A stretch of 64,000 nt of DNA from JAIBJN01 sp963699495 (GTDB taxonomy: Bacteria > Actinomycetota > Thermoleophilia > Gaiellales > Gaiellaceae). A program made the position numbers and the translations under genes. Position 1 is the stretch's first letter. Every line of letters starts with the position of its first letter. Below are positions 15,840 to 24,738 of this stretch, piece by piece. A model generated the notes under the pieces. That model saw only the letters and a list, made by a program, of their open reading frames with translations, ran no database searches and was not told the origin of the DNA. The DNA lies in the NCBI GenBank assembly GCA_963699495.1, contig CAVOUB010000003.1, positions 558,001-622,000 of the forward strand, given 5' to 3'.

Positions 15840-17683
15840 CAGACCGGAGCCAGGCCGCGCGCCTTGCGACTGCTGGCGGATTGCCGCCGCTGGGCGGAGA
15901 GCTCGACCTTGCGCAGGCGCACGTTGCCGGGCGTCACCTCGACGCACTCGTCCTCGCGGATGTACTCCAGCGCCTGGTCGAGCGAGAGCGGCCGCGGCGG
16001 GATCAGGCGGACGAGCTCGTCCGCCGTCGAGGAGCGCATGTTCGTGAGCTTCTTCTCCTTCGTCGCGTTGACGTCGAGATCCTCGGCGCGCGCGTTCTCG
16101 CCGACGATCATCCCTTCGTAGACGTCGACGCCCGGGGCGACGAACAGCGAGCCGCGCTCCTGCAGGTTGAGGATCGCGAAGCCGGTCGTCGTCCCGCGGC
16201 GGTCCGCGACGAGCGCGCCTGTCGGCCTCGTCCGCAGGTCACCCGACCAGGGCTCGAAGCCCTCGAAGACGTGATGCAGGATGCCCGTGCCGCGGGTCTC
16301 GGTGAGGAATTCCGTGCGAAAGCCGATCAGGGCGCGAGCAGGCACGACCACGTCCATCCGCACCCAGCCGCTGCCGTGGTTGACGAGCGCCTCGGTGCGA
16401 CCCTTGCGGAGCGCGAAGAGCTGGGTGACGACGCCGAGGTACTCCTCGGGCACGTCGATCGAGACGCGCTCCACGGGCTCGTGGAGGACGCCGTCGATCC
16501 GTCGCGTGACGACCTGCGGCTTGCCGACGGTCAGCTCGAAGCCCTCGCGGCGCATCTGCTCGACGAGGATCGCGAGCTGAAGCTCGCCGCGCCCGAGAAC
16601 CTCCCAGGCGTCGGGCCGCTCGGTCGGGAGAATGCGAAGTGAGACGTTCCCGACGAGCTCGGCGCGCAGCCGCCCCTCGACCAGGCTCGCGGTCAGCTTG
16701 TCGCCGTCGAGGCCCGCGAGCGGCGAGGTGTTGATCCCGATCGTGACCGAGAGGGACGGCTCGTCCACCGAGATCACCGGCAGCGGGCGCGGATCGTCGG
16801 GGTCGGCGAGCGTCTCGCCGATCGTCACCTCGGCGATCCCGGCCACGGCGATGATCTCCCCCGGGCCGGCCTCCTCCGCCTCGACGCGGTCGAGCGCCTC
16901 CGTCACGTACAGCTCGGTCGCCTTCGCCCGCTCGATCGTCCCGTCGGCGCGACACCACGCGATCTGCTGCGCGCGCCGGATCGTCCCGTGGAGGACGCGG
17001 CACAGGGCGAGCCGCCCGACGTAGGGCGACGCGTCGAGGTTCGTGACGAGCGCCTGGAGCGGGTGGCCTTCCTCGTAGGTCGGCGCCGGAATGTGCTCGA
17101 GGATGGCCTCGAGCAGGGGCTGGAGGTCGGGCGCGAGCGCGTCCGGGTCCGGGTCGAGCGAGGCACGACCCGCCTTGCCGTTGCAGTAGACGATCGGGAA
17201 CTCGATCTGGCTCTCGTCGGCGTCGAGGTCGAGGAAGAGCTCGTAGACCTCGTTCACGACCGCCTCGATCCGCGCGTCGGGCCGGTCGACCTTGTTGACG
17301 ACGAGAATCACGGGCAGCCGCGCCTCGAGCGCCTTGCGGAGGACGAAACGCGTCTGGGGCAGCGGCCCCTCGCTCGCGTCCACGAGCAGGAGCACGCCGT
17401 CGACCATCGTCAGCCCGCGCTCCACCTCGCCGCCGAAGTCGGCGTGGCCCGGCGTGTCGACGATGTTGATCTTCGTCCCGCCGTAGCGGACGGCCGTGTT
17501 CTTGGCAAGAATCGTGATCCCCTTCTCGCGCTCGAGGTCCATCGTGTCGAGCACTCGCTCGGCAACGTCCTGGTTCGCACGGAACGCCCCCGACTGCCAG
17601 AGGAGGGCGTCGACGAGGGTCGTCTTGCCATGGTCCACGTGCGCCACGATGGCGACGTTGCGGAGATCGGAGCGAATGGGCAC
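15839..17683 (-). CDS. typA: GTP-binding protein TypA/BipA
   Basis: 614 residues; a translational GTPase that binds the ribosome and helps assembly and stress adaptation. G motifs: AHVDHGKTTLVDALL (P-loop), GITILAKNTAV (switch I), DTPGHADFGGEVER (G3) and VVNKVDRPDAR (G4). EF-G-like domains III and V follow, and the BipA-specific C-terminus contains TRGTGILHHVFEG and GSLFVAPGVDVYEGMIVGEN. GTG at 17683 is preferred over an upstream ATG because TACCCT lies 6 nt before it and the family begins with IRSDLRNVAIVAH. Confidence 0.95.
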   Translation of the reverse strand: MPIRSDLRNVAIVAHVDHGKTTLVDALLWQSGAFRANQDVAERVLDTMDLEREKGITILAKNTAVRYGGTKINIVDTPGHADFGGEVERGLTMVDGVLLLVDASEGPLPQTRFVLRKALEARLPVILVVNKVDRPDARIEAVVNEVYELFLDLDADESQIEFPIVYCNGKAGRASLDPDPDALAPDLQPLLEAILEHIPAPTYEEGHPLQALVTNLDASPYVGRLALCRVLHGTIRRAQQIAWCRADGTIERAKATELYVTEALDRVEAEEAGPGEIIAVAGIAEVTIGETLADPDDPRPLPVISVDEPSLSVTIGINTSPLAGLDGDKLTASLVEGRLRAELVGNVSLRILPTERPDAWEVLGRGELQLAILVEQMRREGFELTVGKPQVVTRRIDGVLHEPVERVSIDVPEEYLGVVTQLFALRKGRTEALVNHGSGWVRMDVVVPARALIGFRTEFLTETRGTGILHHVFEGFEPWSGDLRTRPTGALVADRRGTTTGFAILNLQERGSLFVAPGVDVYEGMIVGENARAEDLDVNATKEKKLTNMRSSTADELVRLIPPRPLSLDQALEYIREDECVEVTPGNVRLRKVELSAQRRQSASSRKARGLAPV

Positions 17684-17689
17684 CGACTG

Positions 17690-17695
17690 AGGGTA
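17690..17695 (-). promoter_or_regulatory. Putative -10 (TACCCT) for typA-greA
   Basis: TACCCT, 6 nt, then GTG at 17683; leaderless pattern. Confidence 0.5.
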
Positions 17696-17736
17696 GCGAC
17701 AGAGAAGAGCGGCCCGGCCGGCAGTCGTGGGCACGT

Positions 17737-18999
17737 TCAGAGTGCGCCCGCGAGCTCCTCCAGCCGGCGGTGGGCGAGCGCGACTGCCATCGCTCCCTCC
17801 CCGACGGCTCCGGCGACGCGTTTGGTGGAGCCACTGCGGGCGTCTCCGGCGGCGAAGAGCCCCGGGACGCTGGTCTCCAGGGCGAGCGGGTCACGGTCGA
17901 GCGGCCACCCCTCGGGGCGCCGGCCTGCAGCGAGGAGATCCGGCCCGGTCAGGATGTAGCCGGCCCGGTCGGTGAGGACTCCCACCCCCGCGGCCCAGCC
18001 GGTCCGCGGCACCCCTCCCAGGCACAGGAAGAGAGCGTGGGCCGGAAGGCGCTCCGACCTCCCGTCCCGGACGACGGTGACTGCCGAGAGGCTCGTCCCG
18101 TCGGACTCGACCCCGGTGAGCTCGGTCTCGAGACGGACGTCGATCAGCGAGCAGCGCTCGATGCGCTCGACCAGGTAGGCGGACATGCTCTTCCCGAGGC
18201 GGTCGCCGCGGACGAGCATCGTCACCCGCGCCCCGTGGCCGGCGAGGTTGAGGACGGCCTGCCCGGCAGAGTTGCCCGCCCCGACCACCACGACGTCCTC
18301 GTTCGCGCAGCGTGGGGCCTCGCTGCGGCCGGCGCCGTAGTACACGCCGCGCCCGAGCAGCTCCTCCACCCCGGCCACCGCGATGCGTCGCCACTCCATG
18401 CCCGGCGCCGCGAGGGTGAGCGAGGCCGTGAGCTCCAGGCCCCCGGCCAGCTCGATCGCCGTCGGCCCGCCGGGGTCGAGCCGGCTACCCACAACGCCGC
18501 GCAGGAGGATCAGCTCGGCGCCGAACTTCTCGGCCTGCCGCCCGGCCATGCGGGCCAGCTCGGCGCCCCCTATCCCGTCCGGAAAGCCGAAGAAGTTCTC
18601 GATCATCGAGGTGTGGGACGCCTGGCCTCCGGGGACGTCGCGCTCGATCACAACGGTCGAGAGCCCATCGGAGGCCGCGTAGACCGCCGCCCCCAGGCCG
18701 GCAGGCCCTGCCCCGACGACGGCGATGTCGTAGTGCGACCGCTGGGGTGGCGCAACGATGCCCCAGCGCTCGGCCAAGGCCTCGAAGGCGACCCCCGCAT
18801 GGACCACGTCCCCGTCGATCACGACCGGGAGCTCGGCGTCGGCCAGGCCGCGCTCGTCGAGCAGCGCCTGCGTCTCCGGCGAGTCGACCTCCAGCCAGTC
18901 GTGCGGCTGGGCGATACGGGTCAGGTAGTCCCGCAGGCGGTGGTGCTCCGGATCGAGACCGCGGCCGATCACCTGCACGCTGGGCCGGACGGGACTCAT
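17737..18999 (-). CDS. FAD/NAD(P) oxidoreductase, thioredoxin-reductase fold without CxxC
   Basis: 420 residues. An N-terminal ~80-residue thioredoxin/glutaredoxin-like module (VQVIGRGLDPEHHRLRDYL, LPVVIDGDVVHAG) lacks a CxxC. Residues ~90 onward are a thioredoxin-reductase-like flavoprotein: VVGAGPAGLGAAVYAAS (FAD), VVVVGAGNSAGQAVLNLA (NAD(P)H) and GLFAAGDAR (second FAD block). Where thioredoxin reductase has CAxC, this reads GRGVYYGAGRSEAPRCANEDV with a single Cys, so it should not reduce thioredoxin through a dithiol. ATG at 18999 has TAGCTT 9 nt upstream. Confidence 0.82.
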   Translation of the reverse strand: MSPVRPSVQVIGRGLDPEHHRLRDYLTRIAQPHDWLEVDSPETQALLDERGLADAELPVVIDGDVVHAGVAFEALAERWGIVAPPQRSHYDIAVVGAGPAGLGAAVYAASDGLSTVVIERDVPGGQASHTSMIENFFGFPDGIGGAELARMAGRQAEKFGAELILLRGVVGSRLDPGGPTAIELAGGLELTASLTLAAPGMEWRRIAVAGVEELLGRGVYYGAGRSEAPRCANEDVVVVGAGNSAGQAVLNLAGHGARVTMLVRGDRLGKSMSAYLVERIERCSLIDVRLETELTGVESDGTSLSAVTVVRDGRSERLPAHALFLCLGGVPRTGWAAGVGVLTDRAGYILTGPDLLAAGRRPEGWPLDRDPLALETSVPGLFAAGDARSGSTKRVAGAVGEGAMAVALAHRRLEELAGAL

Positions 19000-19027
19000 T
19001 CGGCGCCGAAGCTAGCAGAAGGGAGAG

Positions 19028-19059
19028 GTCGCCCCTGGTGGCCGTAGTCCAGGGGCGAC
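19028..19059 (-). terminator. Hairpin terminator downstream of the secreted-protein gene
   Basis: GTCGCCCCTG and CAGGGGCGAC pair over 10 bp with a 12-nt loop, in the gap after the minus-strand gene 19111-19662. Followed on the minus strand by a pyrimidine-rich tract but no clear U run. Confidence 0.5.
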
Positions 19060-19110
19060 TCTTCGCGTCGGGGCGCCCACGGACGCCGCTGAGCCCGCCG
19101 CAGTCCCGGG

Positions 19111-19662
19111 TTAGAAGACGATCAACTGCCTCAACGCCTCGAAGAGAGCCTCGAGCGCCGCAAGCGCGTCCATACGCATCGAGTCCGCGTCCGCGGAGTC
19201 GTCGGGAGCGGCCGACTCCTCGTCGCCGGGCTCGGGGCTCGCCTGGTCCTCAGGCGTGACGCCGTCGCGCTCGTGGGCCTCGCGCGAGACGCACTTGCCG
19301 AATGCGTTCGCCTTGTTCTCGTTGGAGCCGTACTCCTCGGCGAAGGCTTCGGCGCCCATCTGCTCGAATTCGAACTTGCAGACCCACGCGGGGTTCTGGT
19401 GCTTCGGGCCGTCACCGCCTTGCCCTCGAGCGGCCTCACGCGCCGCGCGCCGCTCCTGCTTCTGCTCGGCCTTCTCGGCCTTCTTCGCCTGACCCTTTCC
19501 GGCCCAGGCAGGCTTGCCGTTGGCCTTCGCGCCGCCGTTCCCGGCGCCCGCCCAGGCGGGTGGGCCGTGGCCGCTGCCATTGCCCGGCTTGGCGCCGGCC
19601 GCCGGAACAAGCAGGGCGACGGCGAGCGCGGCGGCGAGCAACGTTGTCAGTCCAAGCTTCAT
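19111..19662 (-). CDS. Secreted Gly/Ala/Lys-rich protein
   Basis: 183 residues. A signal peptide (KLGLTTLLAAALAVALLVPAAGA) is followed by a low-complexity stretch rich in Gly, Asn, Pro, Ala and Lys (PPAWAG, KPAWAGKGQAKK), a Lys/Glu/Arg helix and a compact part with two cysteines (WVCKFEFEQMG and FGKCVSREA), then an acidic tail. ATG at 19662 is fixed by GGAGG 8 nt upstream. It is divergent from the ECF sigma factor 107 nt away, whose C-terminal tail has similar composition, so the pair may be functionally linked. Family not recognised. Confidence 0.72.
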   Translation of the reverse strand: MKLGLTTLLAAALAVALLVPAAGAKPGNGSGHGPPAWAGAGNGGAKANGKPAWAGKGQAKKAEKAEQKQERRAAREAARGQGGDGPKHQNPAWVCKFEFEQMGAEAFAEEYGSNENKANAFGKCVSREAHERDGVTPEDQASPEPGDEESAAPDDSADADSMRMDALAALEALFEALRQLIVF

Positions 19663-19768
19663 GCGGGCTGCCTCCATGCTGGGAGCGATCGTCACCAGCA
19701 CAGACTCCGCGCACGCAAGAAACTTGCGCGAACTTGAAGCCTGCCGTCGATCCGGCACAATGCCTGGT

Positions 19769-20877
19769 ATGGCCGTCGCTCCGCAAGCGAGCCAAGCTCG
19801 GGCCGTGCTGGCCCCAACCGAAACCGCAGAGCAGCTGTTCCAGGAGCACTCGGGGTGGATCTACGGGTACTGCCTGCGCGTTCTCCGCTCGCCGGAGGAG
19901 GCCGAGGACGCGCTTCAGACGACGTATCTGAATGCGTTCCGCAGCCTCAACCAGGGAACCCGCCCGAGGTCCGGCTCGGCGTGGCTCCTGCAGATCGCCC
20001 GCAACGTTTGCTTTGTCCGGCTGCGCTCGGCGAGTCGCCGAGGCAAGCTCGAGCGCGGCCAGGATGTCACGGTCATCGAGGAGACGGTCGCAGCTCCCGA
20101 CGGCCCGCGGGAGGACCTTATGGGCCTCACTGCCGCGCTCGTCGGCATGCCGGAGCAGCAGCGAACGGCGATCCTTCTACGCGAGTGGCAAGGCCTCTCC
20201 TACGTCGAGATCGCCACCGAGCTCGGGATGACGCAATCAGCTGTGGAGACGTTGATCTTCCGCGCGCGGCGCTCGCTGGCAGCCGGGCTCGAGAATCCCG
20301 GGAGGCGGAAGGGCCTCCGGTCGCTCTGCGCGTTCGACCTCGGAGGGATCGTCACGGCGATCAAGGGCTTCCTCGCAGGGAGCGCCGGCGTCAAGACGGT
20401 CGCTGCGATCACGGTCGCGGCGGCGACGACGGCAACGGTGGTCGCCACCGATCCTGCCGGCGTCTGGCCCGACACGCACACGCCGAACGAGGCGCCGGCA
20501 GCCGTTCAGGGCTCCGGGCCATCCGCGAGTTCGCATCCAGCCGTCGGCGATCCGACGTCACCCCGGCCCGAGCTGCCCGTGCACCCGCAGACGGAGCCAC
20601 CGGGCCGCACGCAGCGCCGCGCGAGCGCGGCCGCGCCTTCGGCCAGGCGACGGCGGCTGCGGCGAAGGCCAAGTCGAAGACGAACAACGGGAACAGCAAG
20701 GGCAAGGCCCACGCTCCAGGTCAGGTCAAGAAGACCGAGGCGACGCAGAACGGCTCCCAGGGTCAGGGCGCGTCCGCAGGCGGGAGAGTCAGGGCAACCG
20801 GCCAGGGCGGACCGCCGCCGCACGCCCAGGCCAAGGCGCTGAAGAAGGACAGCAAGCGCACGAAGTCATCTGGCTGA
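19769..20877 (+). CDS. ECF sigma factor with membrane helix and low-complexity tail (frameshift)
   Basis: The first ~185 residues are an ECF-type sigma factor: region 2 (FQEHSGWIYGYCLRVLRSPEEAEDALQ) and region 4 (LREWQGLSYVEIATELGMTQ with the HTH). A hydrophobic segment follows (~residues 210-235), then a Pro/Ser-rich stretch and a Lys/Asn/Gly-rich tail. The first part is read in one frame to about 20600; the natural-looking tail (AKSKTNNGNSKGKAHAPGQ) is in another frame, ending at 20877. One missing base between about 20590 and 20650 reconciles them into a 369-residue protein. The start ATG lies 7 nt after CACAAT. A membrane-tethered sigma factor is implied. Confidence 0.75.
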
Positions 20878-20945
20878 CCAAGGAATGCCGGTCGCCGGCT
20901 CGTCGTTCCTAGTGACTAGAGCAACGAGCTAGAGAGGTGGACGAA

Positions 20946-21062
20946 ATGGCTGCTCTCGCGATCATCGCGCTCCTCGTCGTCATCGGCCCGCTCGCGTGCT
21001 TCTACGGCGTGGACTCGCGCCTGCTCGGCGACAGGGGCTGGTTCGGAGACCCGCGCCGGTAG
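20946..21062 (+). CDS. Small single-helix membrane protein, 38 aa
   Basis: ATG at 20946, stop TAG at 21060, with AGAGGTGG 4-5 nt upstream as ribosome site. The product is one membrane helix (residues ~3-19, ALAIIALLVVIGPLACFY) and a short polar tail with GVDSR and DRGWFG. Very similar short proteins ending in a GVDSR...DRGWFG-like tail are, from memory, common in actinobacterial genomes, where they are annotated as hypothetical. It ends 3 nt before the convergent LCAT-like gene. Confidence 0.7.
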   Translation: MAALAIIALLVVIGPLACFYGVDSRLLGDRGWFGDPRR

Positions 21063-21065
21063 CCG

Positions 21066-22349
21066 CTAGCGGCAGTGCGAGCGCCGGCCGGCGAGATCGG
21101 CGAGGAGCCGGCTCAGCACGCCCGGGTCGCCGGGCAGCTCGAAGTGGTCGACGCCCGGATTGTCCGTGAGGCTGAAGCGGAAGCAGGGCATGGCCGCCCA
21201 CACGAGCACGGCGTCGTTCGTGAGGTCTTCCTGGTTGATGTCGCCGTCGCGCGTGAAGAACTCGTTCGAACCGTCGACGACCTGGCCGACGGACAGGTCG
21301 TCCAGCAGCATGCCGACGGGCGTCTCGATTCCCGAGCCCTTCTCGGCGTAGACGTCCACGTCCGGGAAAGCCGAGGGGTCGGCGAACTCGACGAAGCCGA
21401 TGTAGCGGTCGGCGAGGCGCTTCGCCCAGGGCAGGCCGGCATCCTCGAAGAGGTCCGCGTAGTCATCCGGCGTGTACGAGCGGCCGGTGGAGGCGTCCTC
21501 GACGACCGTCTCGAGGCTGTCGAAGATCCGCGGGTCGGAAGCGCTCATGTAGCTCGAGGGCGCGCTGAGATACATGAGCGCGCTGCTCTCGGCGTTCTCC
21601 GCCGTCGTCGGGAAGGTGAAGTCGGTGACGTTGAGCCCCGTGAAGAAGAGCGGGTAGAGCAGGCCCTGCCCGGGGAAGTTGCCGGCGATCGGCGTGAAGC
21701 CGTGGATGTACCTGTGCTTCCACTTGCGCGACGTGTGGGTGAGGAGGTACTGGGCGTACAGCGGCCCGTTCGAGTGACCCACGAGGTGCACGGGCTGCCT
21801 GCCGTTGTCGCGGTAGGTGTCCACGATCAGTTGCTTCGTCTGCCGGACGAAGTGCCGCATGTCGGGAGTGAGGCGCGAGTCGTAGCCGGCCACGCGGATG
21901 TCCCGGTCGCGCACATATCCCACTGCCTCGAGCGCCTCGTACATGGGCTCGTAGAAGGGCGCGCTCTCGGTCGAGCCGTAGTCCTTGACCGCGACCGTCA
22001 CGCCCTGCTGATCCCGGAAGCGCTTGCTCTTCGGCCCCCGGTTCGAGATGCGGAGGGTCATCAGCTTGTCCTGGCAGACCTGCGAGAAGGTCGTGCTGGG
22101 GTTGTCGTTCAGGAACCAGTCCTCGAACGTCCCGGAGCGCGGGCACTCCGGCGCGACCACCTGATTGTGGACGGTGATCTCGAGCTTCGTGAAGTGGAAG
22201 GCCGGGAAGACGACGACCGGCGTGCGCCGGGTGTGGTGGCTGCCTCGATCCAGCGAGGCGGTCGCCGAGGCGGGGACGAGCAGCGCGGCAGTCGCGACGA
22301 CTGCGATCAGCGCGACCAGAACGCGGAACCGTGCACGGACGTCCTTCAT
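21066..22349 (-). CDS. Secreted lecithin:cholesterol acyltransferase-like lipase
   Basis: 427 residues with an N-terminal signal peptide (VLVALIAVVATAALLVPASATA). An alpha/beta-hydrolase of the LCAT type: PVVVFPAFHFTKL near the N-terminus, nucleophile elbow VGHSNG with Ser193, and a late His in GVDHFELPGD. These enzymes hydrolyse or transfer acyl chains from phospholipids. ATG at 22349 is preceded by GGGAGGACAG. It is probably exported, given the signal peptide. Asp of the triad not assigned with certainty. Confidence 0.82.
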   Translation of the reverse strand: MKDVRARFRVLVALIAVVATAALLVPASATASLDRGSHHTRRTPVVVFPAFHFTKLEITVHNQVVAPECPRSGTFEDWFLNDNPSTTFSQVCQDKLMTLRISNRGPKSKRFRDQQGVTVAVKDYGSTESAPFYEPMYEALEAVGYVRDRDIRVAGYDSRLTPDMRHFVRQTKQLIVDTYRDNGRQPVHLVGHSNGPLYAQYLLTHTSRKWKHRYIHGFTPIAGNFPGQGLLYPLFFTGLNVTDFTFPTTAENAESSALMYLSAPSSYMSASDPRIFDSLETVVEDASTGRSYTPDDYADLFEDAGLPWAKRLADRYIGFVEFADPSAFPDVDVYAEKGSGIETPVGMLLDDLSVGQVVDGSNEFFTRDGDINQEDLTNDAVLVWAAMPCFRFSLTDNPGVDHFELPGDPGVLSRLLADLAGRRSHCR

Positions 22350-22420
22350 CTGTCCTCCCGGGGAACCTCGAAGGGCCCCGACTGTACCGCCGCGCCGCCC
22401 GCGTTACAAGGCGCCGAGTG

Positions 22421-23215
22421 TCACGGGGCGAGCCAGTCCCCGAGCGGGAGCCTCGCCCGCAGCGAGGAGAGGTCTCCGGCGTCGCGGATCTCCGAGGCCG
22501 CGGCGGCCATCGCCTCGACCGCCACCCACGTGAGGCCGCCCCCGACGCTGATCCGCCGCGCGCCCGCCTCGACGATCTCGGCGAGCGACAGCTCGGGCAG
22601 TGCCAGGACGTTGACCGGGCTGGAGACCGCCTCGCAGACCGCCCTGATCTCGTCGACGGTGCGCAGGCCGGGGGCATAGAGCACGTCGGCGCCGGCCTTC
22701 TCGAAGGCCTGCAGGCGCGCAATCGTGTCGCCGAGGTCGGGGTTGTCCCGGATGTGGTTCTCGGCCCGGGCGGTCAGCGTGAAGGGAAAGTCGAGCGCGC
22801 GGGCGGCCTCCACCGCGGCGGCGACCCGCTCGACGGCGTGACCGGCTTCGTAGATGTGGCCGCCGGGGTCGTAGTCCTCGATCGACCCGCCGACCGCCCC
22901 GGCCGCCGCAACCCGGGTGATCGCCAGCGCGGCGCTCTCCGGTTCGGGCCCGTAGCCGTTCTCGAGGTCGACGGAGAGCGGCAGGTCGGTCGCCCGGTCG
23001 AGCGCCGCCGCGTGCGCGACCACCTCGTCCAGCGTGACGGAGCCGTCGAGGCGTCCGAGCGTGAAGGCGAAGCCGGAGCTCGTGGTCGCGAGCGCCTTGA
23101 ACCCGAGCGCGGCCAGGACGCGGGCGGAGCCGGCATCCCAGGGGTTGGGGAGCACGAAGGGCTCGCCGACGTGCAGCGCCCGAAACGCTTCGGCCTTCGC
23201 CTCCTGCCTGGTCAC
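22421..23215 (-). CDS. Isocitrate lyase/PEP mutase family protein
   Basis: 264 residues from the GTG at 23215 (a GTG at 23218 is equally possible; AAGG lies 4-7 nt upstream). TIM-barrel enzyme: FVLPNPWDAGSAR, ALATTSSGFA, LPLSVDLENGYG, GSIEDYD and LTARAENHI match the PEP mutase/methylisocitrate lyase superfamily. The isocitrate-lyase KKCGH catalytic loop is absent, which is usual for this uncharacterised branch that cleaves or rearranges C-C or C-P bonds. Divergent from the AraC regulator, which may control it. Confidence 0.85.
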   Translation of the reverse strand: MTRQEAKAEAFRALHVGEPFVLPNPWDAGSARVLAALGFKALATTSSGFAFTLGRLDGSVTLDEVVAHAAALDRATDLPLSVDLENGYGPEPESAALAITRVAAAGAVGGSIEDYDPGGHIYEAGHAVERVAAAVEAARALDFPFTLTARAENHIRDNPDLGDTIARLQAFEKAGADVLYAPGLRTVDEIRAVCEAVSSPVNVLALPELSLAEIVEAGARRISVGGGLTWVAVEAMAAAASEIRDAGDLSSLRARLPLGDWLAP

Positions 23216-23308
23216 CACGAGACCTTGCCAGGTCCTGATGAATCTCGGCCTCTCGGTGGCAGACGGCGTAGAAGGCGAGCACGCCACCTCGGCGGAATAC
23301 TTGGAGCT

Positions 23309-23743
23309 GTGCAGACGGTTCACCCGGTTCGCCATCTCCTCCGCGCCAAGGACCTGATCGACGCCCGCTACCGCGAGCAGCTGGACGTCGCCACGCTGGC
23401 CGAGGCCGCCCACCTCTCCCCCGCCCACTTCAGCCGCGAGTTCCGCCGGGCCTTCGGCGAGTCGCCCCACCAGTACCTTCTGACCAGACGGATGGAGCGC
23501 GCGGCGGCGCTCCTCCGCAACACCGACCGCTCGGTGGCGGACATCTGCCTCTTCGTCGGGCTGCGGAGCGTCGGGTCGTTCACGACGACGTTCGGCCGGA
23601 CCTACGGGATGTCCCCGACCGCCTACCGAGCTGCCCAGGCCCCCGCGGTCGCGGTCGCCCGAGTACCGACCTGCGTGCTCCAGGCGTACGCGCGGCCCCA
23701 GTCCAGCAGGTTTGGAGAAGACAGCCGCGGGCAGCCTGGCTAA
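23309..23743 (+). CDS. AraC-type regulator, HTH domain only
   Basis: 144 residues. Essentially a stand-alone AraC/XylS DNA-binding domain: LATLAEAAHLSPAHFSREFRR (first HTH), ESPHQYLLTRRMERAAALL, and SVADICLFVGLRSVGSFTTTFGRTYGMSPTAYR (second HTH). No sensory domain. GTG at 23309 is the best start; a longer frame upstream is shadow of the divergent gene. It precedes a VOC protein by 38 nt on the same strand, a common arrangement in which the VOC gene is the target. Confidence 0.85.
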   Translation: MQTVHPVRHLLRAKDLIDARYREQLDVATLAEAAHLSPAHFSREFRRAFGESPHQYLLTRRMERAAALLRNTDRSVADICLFVGLRSVGSFTTTFGRTYGMSPTAYRAAQAPAVAVARVPTCVLQAYARPQSSRFGEDSRGQPG

Positions 23744-23781
23744 CGTCGCCGCTGACCGTTCACACCATCAGGAGGAAGACA

Positions 23782-24198
23782 ATGCTGAAGCAGCTCACCC
23801 ACACGCAGGTCTGGGTCCACGACCAGGACGAGGCCCTCGCCTTCTACACGGAGAAGCTCGGGCTGGAGCTCCGCGAGGACGTCACCGTGCCCGAGCTGGG
23901 CAACTTCCGCTGGCTCAGCGTCGGCGTGCCCGGCCAGCCGGACGTGGCCATCACACTGATGGCCGTCCCCGGCCCTCCGGTCTTCGACGAGGAGACCCGG
24001 GCCCAGATCCAGGCGGTCCTGGCCAAAGGCGCGGGCGGCGGGCTCTTCTTCGCCGCCGACGACGTTCAGGCGAGCTACGAGGAGCTGAAGAGCCGCGGCG
24101 TCGAGTTCACGCAGGAGCCGACGCAGCAGCCCTACGGCCTCGATGCCGGGTTCCGCGACTCCTCGGGGAACCACTTCCGGATGCTGTCGACGGCGTAG
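23782..24198 (+). CDS. VOC/glyoxalase-family protein
   Basis: 138 residues. Vicinal oxygen chelate fold: THTQVWVHDQDEALAFYTEKLGLELR at the N-terminus (metal His in the first strand) and GVEFTQEPTQQPYGLDAGFRDSSGN near the end. The expected final acidic ligand is replaced by HFRML, so metal use is uncertain. Start fixed by AGGAGG 7 nt before ATG 23782. Likely transcribed with or regulated by the AraC gene. Confidence 0.87.
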   Translation: MLKQLTHTQVWVHDQDEALAFYTEKLGLELREDVTVPELGNFRWLSVGVPGQPDVAITLMAVPGPPVFDEETRAQIQAVLAKGAGGGLFFAADDVQASYEELKSRGVEFTQEPTQQPYGLDAGFRDSSGNHFRMLSTA

Positions 24199-24218
24199 CG
24201 CCGGCAGCGGGCACTGAG

Positions 24219-24254
24219 CGACCGAAGCGTCCCGTGCGCGGGGCGCTTCGGTCG
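24219..24254. terminator. Bidirectional hairpin between VOC and coxS
   Basis: CGACCGAAGCG and CGCTTCGGTCG pair over 11 bp, with an inner CCCG/CGGG extension, exactly between two convergent stop codons (24198 and 24277). Confidence 0.75.
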
Positions 24255-24276
24255 TTCGTCGAGATCCGGAGCCGGC

Positions 24277-24738
24277 TCAGCCGCCGGCCGCGGCGAGGAC
24301 GGCCTTCACGATGCCGTCGTAGCCGGTGCACCGGCAGAGGTTCCCCGAGAGCGCGATCCGCACCTCGTCGTCCGACGGGTGCGGATTTCGCTCGAGCAGG
24401 GACGTCGCGGAGATCAGCATCCCCGGCGTGCAGAAGCCGCACTGGACGCCGCCCTCTTCGAGGAACGCGCGCTGGAGCGGCGCCAGGTTCACGCCGTCGG
24501 CGAGACCCTCGACCGTCGTCACCTCGCGGCCCTCTGCCTGCAGGGCGAGATACGAGCACGAGTTCACCGGCTTCCCGTCGAGGAGCATCATGCAGGCGCC
24601 GCATTCGGAGTCGTCGCAGCCTTCCTTCGCGCCGGTGAGCCCGACGCCGTCGCGGACGGCGTAGAGCAGCGTCGTCCCCGGCGAGACCTCGACCGGGTAG
24701 GCGACGCCGTTCACCGTGAGGGTCAGCGGAACCTTCAC
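24277..24738 (-). CDS. Molybdenum hydroxylase small subunit, (2Fe-2S)
   Basis: 153 residues. Carries both [2Fe-2S] clusters of the xanthine-dehydrogenase family: CDDSECGACMMLLDG plus NSCSY (ferredoxin-like cluster) and CGFCTPGM with CRCTGYDG (alpha-helical cluster). It passes electrons from the Mo site to FAD. GTG at 24738 overlaps the stop of the medium subunit (GTGA). Third gene of the operon. Confidence 0.93.
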   Translation of the reverse strand: MKVPLTLTVNGVAYPVEVSPGTTLLYAVRDGVGLTGAKEGCDDSECGACMMLLDGKPVNSCSYLALQAEGREVTTVEGLADGVNLAPLQRAFLEEGGVQCGFCTPGMLISATSLLERNPHPSDDEVRIALSGNLCRCTGYDGIVKAVLAAAGG

